Under the pieces are notes generated by a model. That model did not search any database. It saw only the letters and a list, made by a program, of their open reading frames with translations, and had not been told where the DNA came from. From NCBI GenBank assembly GCA_007449985.2, contig VIIQ02000089.1, positions 124,001 through 188,000 on the forward strand: a stretch of 64,000 bases of DNA, written 5' to 3'. This DNA comes from Desmodesmus armatus. Lineage: Eukaryota > Chlorophyta > Chlorophyceae > Sphaeropleales > Scenedesmaceae. Position 1 is the first letter of the stretch. Each line of letters begins with the position of its first letter. Shown here one piece after another: positions 1 to 14,000 of the stretch. The position numbers were made by a program, and so were the translations under genes.

Positions 1-42
1 ACCACAACTGCACTTTTAGGGACATAGGATTTTCTGCTGGTG

Positions 43-870
43 ATGGCTGCCCAGGGAGCAGCCCTTCAGAACCACAACAACGAGTAAGCATCACGATGGG
101 ACTGTGCTGCTGGCCCTGCTGCCCTGCTGACCGATCGTCTGGCCCTGTTGCTGCTGCTCAAACCCAACACTCACGCTCCGTGCTGCTGCTTCTGTGCCTT
201 CAGGCTTGTCAAATGTAAGTACCAATCTCTGCAACAGTTCAAGATCCATGCAGTTTGCTGCCCACCAGCCAGCATGAACACGGCCAGCACAGAGAGCCCT
301 TGAAGCCCTTAGCCCTTGCGTGCGCTTGCGTATCTTGCTTGGCCTGGATGTGTGCCTCCGCTTGTGTTGTCTCATCACAGCAACCCAAATCAGACGTTGA
401 ATTATGTGCAACTGGAACAAGAAAAACCCTGCACTTGCAACTTGAGCGGGGGCTGACTTGTGGCCTGGACTGTGTCTGTGTGCACCTGCAGGCATAGAGG
501 ACTTGAGGGAGAAGCGTGAACAGATCTTAAAGCAGTTACAAGACGAAGAGAATGAGAAAGCCAAGATACAGACAGAACTTGCAGCACTCACACAGCGGCT
601 GGCAAGGATAAATGGTCAGTGCGGGCGCTGCTTTTGATGTCAGCAATGATGTCAGCAGCACAGCACAGCTTGAAGCATGCAGCTGTGTCATGCTGTCCTG
701 GAGCACGAGCCATGTTGAGCAGCTCAAGAAGCAGTAGATACACTTGCAGCTCCTTTTGGCGACCACTTTGATGTGCAAAAGAAACACAGCTGATGGTGCT
801 GTGTGCTGCCCGCTGCCTGCTGCACGTTTGTTTGCGCACACAGAGAGCTTGGCAAAGAAGGTGGGACCAG

Positions 871-918
<48 letters not shown>

Positions 919-1296
919 AGCTTGTGGGCAGCTGCACAGTAGATTCAAGCAGCTTGAGTTTGGTGGTATGCGCATGCTGCAGACCAAGCATCTGCCTGCT
1001 TGGGTGTCATGGACTGGCAGTGTTGAGCGCCAGACGTTGACCCCCGCCAAGCTGTGGTTTGTCCCCTGTGCTGCTATCGGAGTCACTACATTTATACACA
1101 GGTCAGGGGTGCAACCTGACCACGGCGTTTGTGCATGGGGTTTGCGCTGCAGGTGGCCACCAAGGATGAGTATGACAAGGTCATCCAGGAAACAGAGGCG
1201 GCATACCTCAAGATTCTGGAGAGTTCGCAGACACTCCTAACAGTGCTGAAGCGTGAGAGCATCAACATCCAGAAGAAGCGCCAGGCAACCAGCTGA
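43..1296 (+). CDS. SSNA1: SSNA1/DIP13 microtubule-binding coiled-coil protein, 5 exons
   Basis: Small coiled-coil protein of basal bodies, centrioles and axonemes; the family forms fibrils that bind and remodel microtubules. In Chlamydomonas it is DIP13, a deflagellation-inducible protein. Exons read as 43-83, 204-214, 492-614, 844-860 and 1153-1296, all with GT-AG introns and in one frame, giving 111 residues, the size I recall for Chlamydomonas DIP13. The N-terminus [20 protein letters not shown] and the C-terminal [20 protein letters not shown] match the human SSNA1 pattern almost residue for residue. The protein is one continuous helix with no membrane segment. Two exons are microexons of 11 and 17 nt. 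The fourth intron holds a CAGC repeat. TGTAA signals lie at 1652 and 1662, about 360 nt after the TGA stop. Identity is very secure; only the transcription start is unseen, as the gene begins 43 bases from the window edge. Confidence 0.95.
872..919. repeat. (CAGC)n tetranucleotide microsatellite
   Basis: About eleven to twelve uninterrupted CAGC units lie inside intron 4 of the SSNA1 gene, shortly after the donor at 861. It is non-coding in the model; the Ser-Gln-Pro-Ala reading across it is a repeat artefact. Confidence 0.9.
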
Positions 1297-2093
1297 GCAG
1301 GGCCTGCGTTGCTTGCAATGCAGCCTGCAGCAGCCAGACATGCAGCCGCAGCCTGCTGAGTGGCAGCTGCTGTGGTGTCATCAGCGTTGGCAGGAGCACT
1401 GGGTGTGGTGTCAGACGTGCAATGCTGTTCCAGCAGGCCCGCTTGCTGAGCTAACTGTTGACACGAGGACGTGCACGTCGTTTGTGGTAGTGTTCTGCAG
1501 CAGTGTTGTGTGAGCCGTTTGTGCACGAATGGCCTGCACTACATGCAGCAGCACAGGCTTGCCACACTGACTGTGCTGGTGTAGCTGAATCCCAGCTTTG
1601 GTTGTGCAAGAGTTTTGTTGGCAGCCCCCTTGAGCAATGAGCCCATCATGCTGTAAATGTATGTAAGAATCCGTGCCATGATATGCACAGCGATGAGAGC
1701 CAGGCGCATCAACGTGGACAGACCTTGCATCGCCCTTGCTGCCACAATCATTATGCTTATACCCTGCCTTATACCCTGCCTTAGGTACGTGGCACCGCTA
1801 GAACGAACACTTTGTCAGCTGATTACAACAGTGGCAGCCTACGGCGAATCTCCTTCTTCTTCTCTGTTCAGGAGTGTTGTGGCCGTACTGTACTAACTTC
1901 AGACCACACTTGCAAATGCATGCCTGCCGAGATCACTGATCTATCATACGTTATAGTACAGAAGAAATTTTTAAATCATATCATTCATAGCAACGTTGGC
2001 CTCGCTCGGCCAGGGACATGACCACAACAGCAGCAGCTGAGCGGAGTAGAGCAACTGTGAGCAGGGCAAGCTGTCTGTTCCCACTGACGGGGA
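1297..2093. other. SSNA1 3' UTR and intergenic region
   Basis: About 800 bases between the SSNA1 stop and the first ATG of the PLAT gene. It contains the SSNA1 TGTAA signals at 1652 and 1662. The distal part must hold the promoter and 5' leader of the PLAT gene, but I see no clear TATA box or coding exon. Confidence 0.6.
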
Positions 2094-5000
2094 ATGAGTG
2101 ATGGAATCAAAGCAAATTGTTCTGTTGTGGGGTTCAACGATGTGACTCCCTCTGCAGGCTTCATGAGCAGCAGCATGCCGAGGCACATCGCAGTACCTGT
2201 GCAGGATGCAGGGCAGCCCAGCAGTCCGCGCTCAGCATTGCATGCAGCAGCTTCTGCAGCAGCAATATGGCAAAACAGCGGCAGCCCTGAGCCTCCTCAA
2301 AGGTCCTCCAGTCCCACAAGGCTGGGTGCCCCATCCAAAGACTGCTTGGCAGATAGCGCCAGGTCACCCAGGACAGCAAGCAGGCACAGCTGGAAAGCTC
2401 AGCAGCAGTCTCCCACGCGCACCAGGCAGCTGGTGACAGGGGAGGATCAAGTAAGCCTCCCTGGGGGTGGCATCATTGCCATGTACACCATGCATGCTAG
2501 CAGTTGCTGTGGCTGTACTTGGGTTCTCCTTCTACAGACCTGCAAGCCTGGTGTGCTGTGGTGAAATGCACAAGCACCAACTGCAGCAGATAAATGAATG
2601 TGGCAGCGGATGTGCTTCGTGTAATCACGACTAGGCACTGTACAGTGTGCATCTTGCTGACCCTGCCCCCTATGTGCAGGAGGACCGGGGCCCTACTTTC
2701 TTGTCGGGTGTCCGCCATGCTGGTTGGCTCTGGAGGAGGTTTGGACACGGCCACAAGTCAACATGGAAGAAGCTGTGGGTACGTCAAAGGTCCTGGGCCA
2801 TGCAGGTTGATGTGTGTCCTGGCAGGCATCTTGCAATTGTCGCCAAGCCTGTTGAGCAGCTTGGCGAGCCTATCGCGCTGACTTGTTCATGGCAGCAGGC
2901 ACCGCCGATGAACTGATTGCAGTACCATCACCGCGTTTGTTTACGTGCAGGTTTACTTGTGCGATGACAGGCTGTGCTACCATCAGCCAGAGACAGCCAC
3001 AGCAAGCGCAGATGCAGGCAGTCCCCATGCAGCTGCGCGCAGCCAAGCAGGGCCAGCAGCAGCGGCGGCAGCCATGCTGTCCGCCAGCTTAGACGGCAGC
3101 AGCAACCTGCCGCTGGTAGGGTACTATGGCACAATGGGGCCCGCAGGCACTATGGGCAGCACGGCGGCATCACTTGCTGCACTGGCAGCTGGGGAGGTGC
3201 GGTACATCGCACTGGACAGGATCCCAGTCAGGCCCCTGCCACACAGGCAGCACGAGCTGCAGCCCATGGAGCGCAGCCATCCGGACGTAGGGGTCACAGT
3301 GGTCGAGGACGGGTGAGGATATACTTTGTTTGCGCTGGGGCTGCCCGCAGAAGCAGGAAATGGGCAGGCTCTTGACCTTCAACACGCAGGACTGGACAGC
3401 GATGCAATACCATTGCTAACACAGCAGATGTGGCAGCGCGTCCTGGCACGGCACATTTGACTGACAAGCCTGGGTTTTCACCAGTACATGTAAATGTCGC
3501 AGGGCAGCTCTTGTCTGTTCTGCAGCCAAACACACTGTGCTGTTCTGTGCACTTCTCTGCTTGCAGTGTGGTTGGCACCAGACCTGCGCACATCCCTGCC
3601 AATGCTACCTTCTCTTTGGTAGCTGGGAGCCATACACACTACTTTGCAGCAGAGAGCCAGCGCGAGGCAGAGTTGTGGGTCACAATCATTCGCGAGGCAT
3701 GGCTCCATTGCTTCCGGCACACAGCGCGCAGCACAGGCGGCAGTGCTGGCGCCATGACAGCGACGGCTGCAGGCGTTGCTGTCTCGCAGAAGCTTATGGC
3801 AGAGAATGCACTGCTACGGGAGAGCATACAGGAGCTTGAAGGCAAGGTCACACAGACCAATGGAGAGTACTGGAGGTGCGTGCGTGCCATAACTCAGGCA
3901 GCGCCTGGTTGTGCAGCCACGTCCCCTGGCTGTCAGCCACATGTGTTGTGCCAGCAGCATGCACCACTTAGCAGGCATCAATTTCATCTTGCACCCCCCT
4001 CAAGCGCTGCCTGCGCGTGCCACCCACAGGTTGGTTGTGCCAGCACGAAACGGGCCAGCACACAGTTGGGGCTGGTGTCTTATTGTGTAACATTGTGCCC
4101 TAGCTGTGTCTATCCTGGCTATGGCCTACACGCGCTTTGTGATATTAGTAGAAATAGCCTGGCATAGCACCAAAACTGTGACAGCCCTGCTCTTGCTGTG
4201 TCACGTCTGCTCTGCCTGCACCGCAGGAAGTGGGTGGAGGAGAAAGCCAAGAATTCCGTGCTGGAGTCAAAGCTGGTCAACACAGCTGCATACGAGGTTG
4301 TCGTCAGGACAGGCAGTGCGAAGGGTACTGCAACAGACGCCAGGGTCTATGTTGAGCTGTATGGGCCAGATGCACCAGGGCCCTTGGCAGCCAACAGGCC
4401 GTCCTCCCCAGTTACGGCAGCAGCAGTTTGTGCTGGCAGTGGCAGCGGCAGCCCAAGTTTGAGTGGATGCCTGACAGCCACAGCAGATGCTAGCGGGGAG
4501 ATCAGGCTGTTTGATGCTGACTCGACTGTGAAGCCGTTCCAGCGCGGGGCGACAGACAGCTTCACTGTGGCTTGCTACAACGTGGGCATGCCGGTGCGGC
4601 TCAAGGTATGGCATGACAACACAGGCCGCTACCCGGACTGGTTCCTGGTAGACATCAAAGTGCGCAAGCAGGGTACAAGGGACTGGGTCACCTTCCCTTG
4701 CAACAGGTGGGCAGGATGCTACTTTGGTAGTTCTGCATTATATCCCATCTATGCCCTATGTCATGCTGCAACATGCTGTCTATGTCATGCTGGTGCTACG
4801 TGTGTTCCAGGTTACTGCAACATGCAGACGGCCGACCAGCACGTGTTTGTTTCAGCACGCCAGCGCCTCCTGCATCTGCTAAAAGGCATGCCATGCTGCG
4901 TGCTCACACCTCAAGCGGTGCGTCACACATAGGGTTTGAGCGCAGGTCCCTGTTGACGTAAACAGTGTCTGTACATCACCATCACAAAGGTTCTCAGTAG

Positions 5001-8000
5001 GTGTCCACGTCAGCTGCTGCCACCATGAGCCGTGATCCTCGTCTTGTGATGCAGGTGGCTGTCCACCCAGTATGAGGACGGCAGCATCAGCAGGGTGCTG
5101 CTTGCCGGCAGCAGCAGGCCCCCAGTGACGTACAGGGTGCTTGTGAGCACATCAGACCAGCGGGGCGCGGGCACTGACGCAAATGTGTACCTGCAGCTGC
5201 ATGGGCTGCTGGGGGATGGGCTGCAACACCAGCTGCTGGGAAGTGCAACGGCGTTCGATAGGTGAGGGGTGTCGTATGAGCAGCCAGCAGCAAGATGCCG
5301 CATCAGCACTCAGCGCAAATCCAAGTAAGCATTGCCCACTTGCAGGAGGTGTTTTGGCCCCCCATCTCCTGCCAAAGGCAGGGGCCTCAGAGCGCACGCC
5401 AGCCAGCTGCCAGAGCCGTTTTCACATCCTGTATGGTCAACTGCTGTCACAGGCAAGAAACCCCCTTGGCTGACAGCCCCTCACTTCCCAAAGGGAAACT
5501 GACCTGTCTCTACTGTCTGGCGGCGTCCTGCTCTGTTGCGTTATGGTTGTTGTGGCAGGGGCTCCAAGGACGAGTTCTTTATCGATGATGCAGACCTGGG
5601 TGAGCTCACAGCCGTCACCATTAGTCATGACGGCTCAGGCACCAGCCCAGCCTGGCACCTGGACCACATCGAGGTCATCCCCGTCTCAAGCTCACGGCCC
5701 AACAGCCCTGCTGCCTACAGCACCAACAGCAGCAGCTCCCCGCAGTGGCTAGCAGAGGGTGCCGGGCAGCAGCATCCTGCCCGCCGCGTGTCAGCGAGCA
5801 GCCTGCAGTGCAGCATGCGGGTGTCTCTGGGTGCTGTCCAGCAGCAGCTGCGGAAGAGCGGCAGCGGCAGGGGTGGCAGCCCGGCGCCTTTTAGCCAGAG
5901 CAGGGCGGGGGTGAACGGGGCTGCGTACCTGTTTCCGTGCAGCGCATGGTTGGACGAGACCCTTGGCGGTGGGCTTACAAAGCGGCGGCTGCCTGTAGCC
6001 AGGTTGGCTGGCTGCTGGGGGTGGGGATGCAAGTTATGGCTGCCTCATGCTAGGCTGCGTGTCTGCTGCAGTTTCAGCCCAATCGACTCACTTGCAGAAG
6101 TGATTGTAGGTGGCAGGTTAAAGTCACTGCCAGTGCATCACTCTGCTGCGCCTGTGCACCGCTCAGCATGCACTGTTGCAGATGACCCTTTCGTGTCATC
6201 TGCCTGCCATTACAACCCCACTGACAATGGCGATGTCACTGTTGCTACGTTGCCGGCATGTGCATGGGCTGCAGCAGCGGTCTGAAGGCCAAGGCATGGT
6301 ACACTGTGTACATCAGCACCTCAGACATTCGAGGGGCAGGAACAGACGCAGACGTGCACATCGCACTGTCCGGCTCCCGCGGCAGCAGTGGCACCATCAC
6401 ACTGCCGAGCCAGCCTCAGCAGTACCAGCGAGGCCAGCGAGACAAGTTCAGGTACACTGTAGTGTGCATCCAGTCACGTGGCAGGAGGCTGTTGTGACCA
6501 TGCCGGCCATAAACAGTCAGGCACAGCTGTTTGTGCACTGCCGCAGATGTGTGTGTGGCACACCGTGGCTGCCTGCACAGCTGCAACCGGTGTCAGCTAT
6601 GCACACATGCCGTGTGACATCAATATGATTGCTGTGTGTTGCAGCTATTCACACATGCAAAGCCCTGACACAAACTGTCTGCTTTTGGTGCCTGCAGGTT
6701 GCAGCTACCACCCATGGGCCAGCTCCAAAAGCTGCTCATTGGTCACAACAACCAGGGCCAGACCCCCTCGTGGCACCTGTCTATGGTAGAGGTGGTGGAT
6801 GAGGAGGCAGGCCACACCACATACTTTGCAGCTGACAGGTGAGCAGAGCATGCTGTCACCCACCAACGGCCCTGCCACCAATGGCTGCTGGTAGCCAATC
6901 GCAACGGCGGCTGCGGGCTGCCGCAGTGACTGGCCGCCAGCGAGCCGCTGCGGCAGCAGGCTGCGCGGCGCCCTGCCTGCACAGCATTAGGGTGGCGGCA
7001 TTCCTCCTGCACACATGCATGCAGTTGCAAGGGGCGCAGCAAATTTGTGGCGACACAGGTGACCTTCAGAGGCCTGCGGCTGAGCAGCAATGTTGCGTGT
7101 GCATGCAGGTGGCTTGGTAAGCAGTGCAGTGACGGGCTGCCAGAGATCACCCTGTCAGCCACCTCGTCAGACCCCCAACAAGCCCAGTGCGAGTACCAGG
7201 TAACACTGATTGGGCGCAAGCAAGTGCACGGGTGGTGATTGTTCTGGTGCTACTGTTTGCGTCGCTTGGCGCGCTGTGGGGCTGCAGTGATCTCCTGGGA
7301 AGAGATGTTGCCTAAGAGCAAGTGGCTTCCTGCAAATGTTGGTCAGTGGCTGCCTGGCAGTTCACGACAGTGGGTGCAATGACCCGATCATAAAAATACT
7401 GCTGTCTTGTACTGCAGGTGTGCTTCTTGACCAGTCCCTGCAGGGGTGCCGGCACAGACTCCTGTGTGAGCTTTGAGCTCAGTGGCAGCACGGGCAGCAG
7501 CGGCCCCATTGCCGTCTCAGCAGGGCACGAGGCCTTTCAGCGGGGCAGCAGTGACACCTTCAGCTACAAGCGCCCCTACCTGGGACAGCTGCAGCAGCTG
7601 CTGGTGTGGCATGACAACTCAGGGGCGGCGGCTCCTGATGGCAGGGGTCCGTGGTGCCTGGAGGCTGTGGTGGTGTCCTGCAAAGCTGACCAGCAGGTGG
7701 TGACATTCCCCTATGGGGGCTGGCTGTGTGCTGAGACGAAGCTGAAGGTGGAGCTGGTGCCAGGGCATGCCAAGGGGCAAACTAGGTGAGGCATTGCAGG
7801 GCGAACGTGTGGTGCGTAAAGAAGCTGCAGTACTTGGTTGGTCAACTTGATGGTGTTGTGTTGCAAAATAATTGGCAGAGTGAGGCTTGACTCGCACCTG
7901 TGTGGGTTTCACATGTATCCCACATGTGTGCCAGCAAAATATATATCTGGGGTGAGCTGAAAGTATTCCTGCATGCCTGCTCCGCCAGCGTTTGAGGTGG

Positions 8001-11000
8001 TTTGTTGGCTATGACTACCAACTCTGTTCTCTGCTCAGCGACGCGTTGTTTCTTGACCGGCTATACTCCAGTGATGGCACTCCCTGCACAACACATTTTG
8101 GGTAATGCACAACACACAACATAGTCATTCATCTTGCTCATCACAAGATTTCTGCGCTTGCATCCAACACAGGTACCGCTTTGATGTGGTCACCAGCGAC
8201 CTGCGTGGTGCTGGCACAGATGCTGCCGTCACCCTGGAGCTGTGCGGCTCTGGGTCTAGTGCTTGCGCAGGCCGCTGGGTGCTGGACAGGCCCGACGCGT
8301 TTGGGCGCGGCCAGACAGACAGCTTCACGGTTGAGGGCGCGGGGCTGAGCAGCATCAGCAGCTTGAAGGTGACCCTGCAAGAGACGAAGCAAAGCCCCGG
8401 CTGGCACCTTGACCACATTGTGTGCACAGTGCTGGAGGGGAACGAGGGCACACCAGGCCGGAGGTACTACTTTGTGGCAGACAGGTGAGGAGCAAGGGCT
8501 ACGCGCGAGAAGTGCAGGGTTTCGGCCCACTGCCCCCCTGCAGTGTAGGCGTGCACAGCAGTGTGCCTGGCAAGCAGTCACTCCTTGCCATGAGGGCCTC
8601 GTACTTCCAAGCTTTGCTGTGGTACAATGCTGCACCTGCGGTGCAGCAGGTTTTTTTCTTTTTTTGCAGTGCAGCAGGTTTGGGGCAGGTCAAGCCTCAG
8701 TTGAGCTTGCAAGCGGCACAGTACCTGCATGTGTGGCACATGCACGCGTTACATAATGTATGCTGTGTCAGGGCACAGTTTCACCGGCAAGGTTGGCAAG
8801 GCCTGTGCTGTGTGTTCTCTTGCAGGTGGTTTGGCGCAGGGTCTGCCTCAACCTGTGCAGTGCTGGCTGCCAGCTCCCAACTGCCGACAAAGCAGAGGGC
8901 AGACCTGCAGCCCTACACTGTCCAAGTGTTCACGTCACACCTGCGGGGCGCCGGCACAGACGCAAACGTGTCTATCAATGCTATTGGAGCGACAGGGTCC
9001 AGTGGCTGGCAGGAGCTGCCGGTTAGACACAGTGCCTTTGAGCAAGGCCAGGTGGGTGGGTGTTGTTGGTGGAGGTCAGCAAGCACCGCCCGAGAGTGTG
9101 AAATGTGCGTTGAGTGTTGGAAGTTTGTTGTGCATCACTAGGACAGTAGGAATAAGATGACAACACCAAGCAGCACTGTTGACACCATTTGCTCACAGGC
9201 CGCAGTCTGTGGATGAGATGCGATGCTCCAGCCAGTGCACACGCACGTGCCAGAACATTAGCCTGGACGCCCTCTCAAATATGTCCAGGATGCGCACAAG
9301 CGTGGTGTCTGCCACCGACGCTGCAGATGACCGAGGATATTTTGTGCTAGCATTACAAGTAGTAAGTTGATCAGGCGCACTTACCATGTTCCATGATGCT
9401 GCACACACCTGTGTCATGTCCTGCAGGAAGATGTCTTCACTGTCCTGCTGCCTAACATAGGGCGTTTGACTCACCTAGGGGTGCGCTCAGATGGCAGCGG
9501 CAAGCAGCCAACCTGGCACCTGGCAAAAGTGTGTCTGCAGCCACAGGCTCATCAGGACGAGTCCCTGCACGGGCAGCAGCAGCAGCAGGCTGGACCGACT
9601 GTATGGTTCAGTGCTCACCGCTGGTTTGATGCCACCAGGGGGCTGGAGGTGCTGCTGCCGGCACAGCAGGAGGATCCCGACCAGAACTTGCAGCCCTACA
9701 CGGTGCAGGTGTACACGTCGGACATCAAGTAAGGGCAAATGGGGTTGCAGTGCGCCTGGAAATGTAACCAAAAGGCAGCAGCATGCGGTCAACCCGGGGC
9801 ATACAGTGAACAAGTCCTTCAAAGCCAAATCGGACTGTAGTGCAGTCTGCATCCTGTCCTGACTTTGAGCTGCCATGCTGATGTTTGACTGCAGGAATGC
9901 TGGCACCGACTGCCGCATCTTCCTGCAGCTGACAGGGGAGGTCTGCACTGGGCCCCCTGCGGAGCTGCGTGAGCAGCGCAGCAGCGCAGCACCACCCCTG
10001 TCGCCATTCCGTCGGGGCTGTGTGGACACCTTCTGCCTGCAATTGCCTGCCCTGGGGCCTCTGAAATTGGCGGCCGTATGGCTGGAGGGGCATGCCAGCC
10101 CCTGGCATCTGGACCTCATTGTTGTCACCAGCCCACAAGGTGAATGACATGAGGGAACTACTCCTTAGGCAGGCTTCCCTCATAAGCCCTACTGAAGTGC
10201 TTTTTTGTGTGCCGCACACAACCCGGCAGGAGTATATTCAATATGTGTTGGGGATCTGACAAAGTCAGTACTTTAGGTGTCTCGAGTCACTCCAGGTGTC
10301 TCGAGCCTGCAAGGGGAGCTGTAGTGTTCTTTGCGTGAGCAGCGCTGACACCTACTCTAGTAGCCCTGCTGCAGGCAAGTGCAGCATCACCAGCACGAAT
10401 GCTGTGGTAGCGAGGCCCCCCTCTGACAAACTGCTGTGCAGGTGACCAAGTGTTCTTTGTTTGTGGCAGCTGGTTAGGCAGCAGTGCTTGCAGCCCACCA
10501 GGTGCTGCCTGCGCTGTGCAGCCCACAGTGGCGACGGCATTGAATCCTGTTGAGCTGCCTGCCAGCAGCACAGACCCCAGGAAAGCGCTCAAAGAGTACA
10601 AGGTGAGGCAGCTCGTTACCAGCCGCCCGGCAACGCAGACGTTGAAGGTCCTGGATGATGCAGCGGGAGCCCTGTACTCAGACCGCATGTGCGCGCGTAG
10701 CCTAAGTGAACCTCGACAGCACTCTCGTGGCGGTGGCCCCACGTGAGCACTGCACACGTGCTCTACCTGTCTGCTCAACAGTCAGGCACTATCCTTTCAT
10801 GGGGTTTCTTTTCTTTTGGTACTGCAGGTGGTCACCTTCACAAGTGACATCAGAGGTGCCAGCACAGATGCGGGTGTGTACATTGAGCTCTTTGATGCCA
10901 GTGGGGCCAGCAGTGGGTGCAAGCAGCTGCTGACAGCAGCACAGGACGCCTTTGAGCGGGGCAAGGCTGATGAGTTTATCATCACATGCCATGCGCTGGG

Positions 11001-14000
11001 GCGCCTGAACAAGCTCAGGGTCGGACACGACAGCAAGGGAGCCAGGCCAGCCTGGCACTTGGCCAAGGTGCGCTGTGACTCCTATGCTACACCAGCTTGT
11101 CTGTGTAACCCATTACCAGCAGCCTGCCCCAGTGGGGCAGCTGTGGCCAGGTTGTACATATGTGCTCGGTGGTCTCGGCTGTGCAGTGCCAGCTGGTGCC
11201 CCCTGTTTGCTGCAGGGCTGCAAATCACGGCTGAACCACGTTCTGCAGCTCAGCACAGCAGCAGATGCACAACGACAGCATGTGTGGCTGCCGCTGTGGA
11301 TGTGTTGCGCAGGTGGAGGTAACTGACATTGCTGCGGGCAAGACCTGGTACTTTGCAGGAGAGTGCTGGCTGGATGCCACCCAAGGTGACGGGATGACAG
11401 AGCGACTGCTGACTGCCAGTGACAAGGATCCCAGGGCAGACATGATCACCTACAAGGTGGGAGTAACTGATGCATGAGTGATGGTATGCAGAGTCTGCTG
11501 GGTTGCCGGTAGCTGTGCCAGCCACTGACCATTACAGCACACCGGTACAAGCTCTCCTATCTGCTTTACATCACCGCCACAGATGTTGATAAAATCACCG
11601 CCCCAGACCCAATGCGTCATGCTGCCCTGCAGGTGACCGTTGTCACATGCAGCCATCCTGCACAAGGTGCTCATGCAACTCTCTTTGCCACTCTGTATGG
11701 CAGCAAGGGCCCTCCCCTCACCAGCACACCAGCCAGCAGATCAGCCAGCGCCAACAGGTGTCTTGATGCCGCACCAGCAGCAGAGCCAGGCACTGAAGTG
11801 AGCAACAGCAGCAGGTGTGAGTTGAAGGGGTCTGGCAGTGGACAGAGTGTGGTTGCCCTGCAGCCTGGTACCAGCAGCAGCTTCATTCTGCCGGCGATGC
11901 GCAGCTTGGGCCAGCTGCGGCAGTTGCTGCTGGAAGTGGACACCTCCGGCAAGCAGGTGGGTTGTTCAACACAATTCTGACGCCAGCATGTGCTGCCTGC
12001 TGTGCACGTGCTGTACTTGATCAGGTCACGAGCGGCCACCCAAGCCAAGTACCGCCATGTCGTCTGACACAGTGCAGCATGTCTGTGCCACACGGTGTTT
12101 AAGACACATGCCAGCACCATCGATGCACCCGTGTTGAGGCGGGGTTTGTTATGCACATGCCTGCATTCATCTCATCGCCATGACACGTGCTGTGGATGCC
12201 ATGTATCATGGCGGTGCTTCAGCATATGGTTTTGCACATGTGTGCTTGCAGGCTGTTGCATGGCGCTGTCAGCATGTTGAGGTGACTGACACCAGCAGCG
12301 GCGAGACCTGGCTCTTCCCGTGCAATGCATGGCTTGGCAGCAACACTGTCACGGCTGCGGCCGCCGGTGCTGCAGCTGAGCGGCAGTGTGAGCCCAGCAA
12401 GCTGCTGCTGCCGTGCTGCAGCCTGGACGGCCTGTTGAGGCAGCTGCAGGAGGAGCAGGAGCTCGAGAAACGGGAGCAGTACAAGATAGCAGTGTACACA
12501 TCCGCACACTCGCCGGCGCAAGGTAAGCTGCACCTTACGTGTACAAGACACTGAGTCAACATGCCAAGAGCGTGCCCCGCATGTTCACTGATATGTTGCG
12601 TGTGGCGTAGGCCTGGCAAGGTGCAGGGTTATAACTTGCCGTACCATATGTTATGCAGGGCATGTGTGCGCTTTGGTGCTGACAGTCGCTGCAGCGTCAG
12701 GAGATGCACTGGGCCCTGTACGGCTGAGCAAGGCCCCGCAGCCGTGTTTTGGGGCTGGCAGCTGTGACGTCTTTGAGGTCGCAGCCGTCAACAGGCTTGG
12801 TGCGCTGCAGCACGCAAAGGTGCGACACTTTATTCGTCCCGCGCACAGATAAGCGGTGGATTTTTGTGTCTGCAGCACCCTGCTTTGTTTGTGTGAGCTC
12901 AGTGACGGCCATACAGGACAGCAGCATCTCTCGCATGTGGTGTCACTGATCAAGCAGAACAAGACCAGCGGCCAGCTTCCAATGGACCGTCTCTTTTAGT
13001 GGCTTTTTGTGTGCGGCCACTGCTGCGGGTGCCATGTTGTGTGTGCTCCAGGTGGTGTGTGAGCTGTCTGGAGAGGCTGCCTGCTGGCATCTGGCCACCA
13101 TTTCTGTCACAGCTCAATCAACGGGGCTGACGACATGGTTTTACGCCGGCAGATGGTTTGATCAGGCTGCAGGGTGTGAGGCAGCGCTGCAAGTCAGCTT
13201 GCAGGACAAACGGGAGGAGATGTTACAGTACCAGGTGAGCACAGGGAGTGGCCGAGTCTGACGCAAGGGAACGTGCCACAAGAACATGGGCAGGGACATA
13301 GCCAGCAAGCTGATGTCAGCAGCCCATGCATGCGCCTGTGCATCGGTCCCTGAAAACTGCAAGAGCCAGGAAAACACCAACTGTAAGTACAGGTGTTGCC
13401 ATGCAAACCACCACTTTTGGTCTGCCCAATGCCCCTTGTGCGTCAGCATGCATTCAATACAACCATGGCATGGTGTGATGCTGCCTTATCCTGCAGATCA
13501 CCACCCACACCTCTGATGTTGAGGGTGCCGCCACATCAGCTCACGTGCTCATGGCCCTGTCAGGCACTGCTGGCAGCAGTGGCTCCCTGGAGCTCAGCCA
13601 TGCCAGCCCAAGGCCTGCCAGCAGCAACGGGTTAGCAAGGAATGAAGCTGCCAACTTCATTTTCAGCTGTGCTGGCCTGGGCGACCTGCAGCAGCTGGTG
13701 GTGTGGCACGACAGCAGCGGCGCTGAGCCAGCATGGCACTTGGCGTACGTGGAGGTTGAGGAGCTCAGCAGCGGCAAGGTAAGCTGATGAAGTGTGCTGC
13801 CGTTCGTGCTTTGCAAGTGCTGGAAGATTTGCTTGTCAGCTAGTTCAAGTCTTGGTGCACATTCCTGTGCGCACACGTATGTATGTGCGCTGGTTGTGCT
13901 GTAGCAACCATGAGCGCGTCTGCTGCATGCGAGTCACAGCATCGGCACTGTGTTGATTCTGACCAAGAGGTTGGTACAACGTGCATGCAGGTGTGGTACT

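Noticed and set aside
3351..3405. A possible extra exon reading KQEMGRLLTFNTQDWTAMQY in the PLAT gene
   Set aside because: Its phase does not fit either neighbour and it runs into a stop; joining 3312 directly to 3567 gives a correct PH domain.
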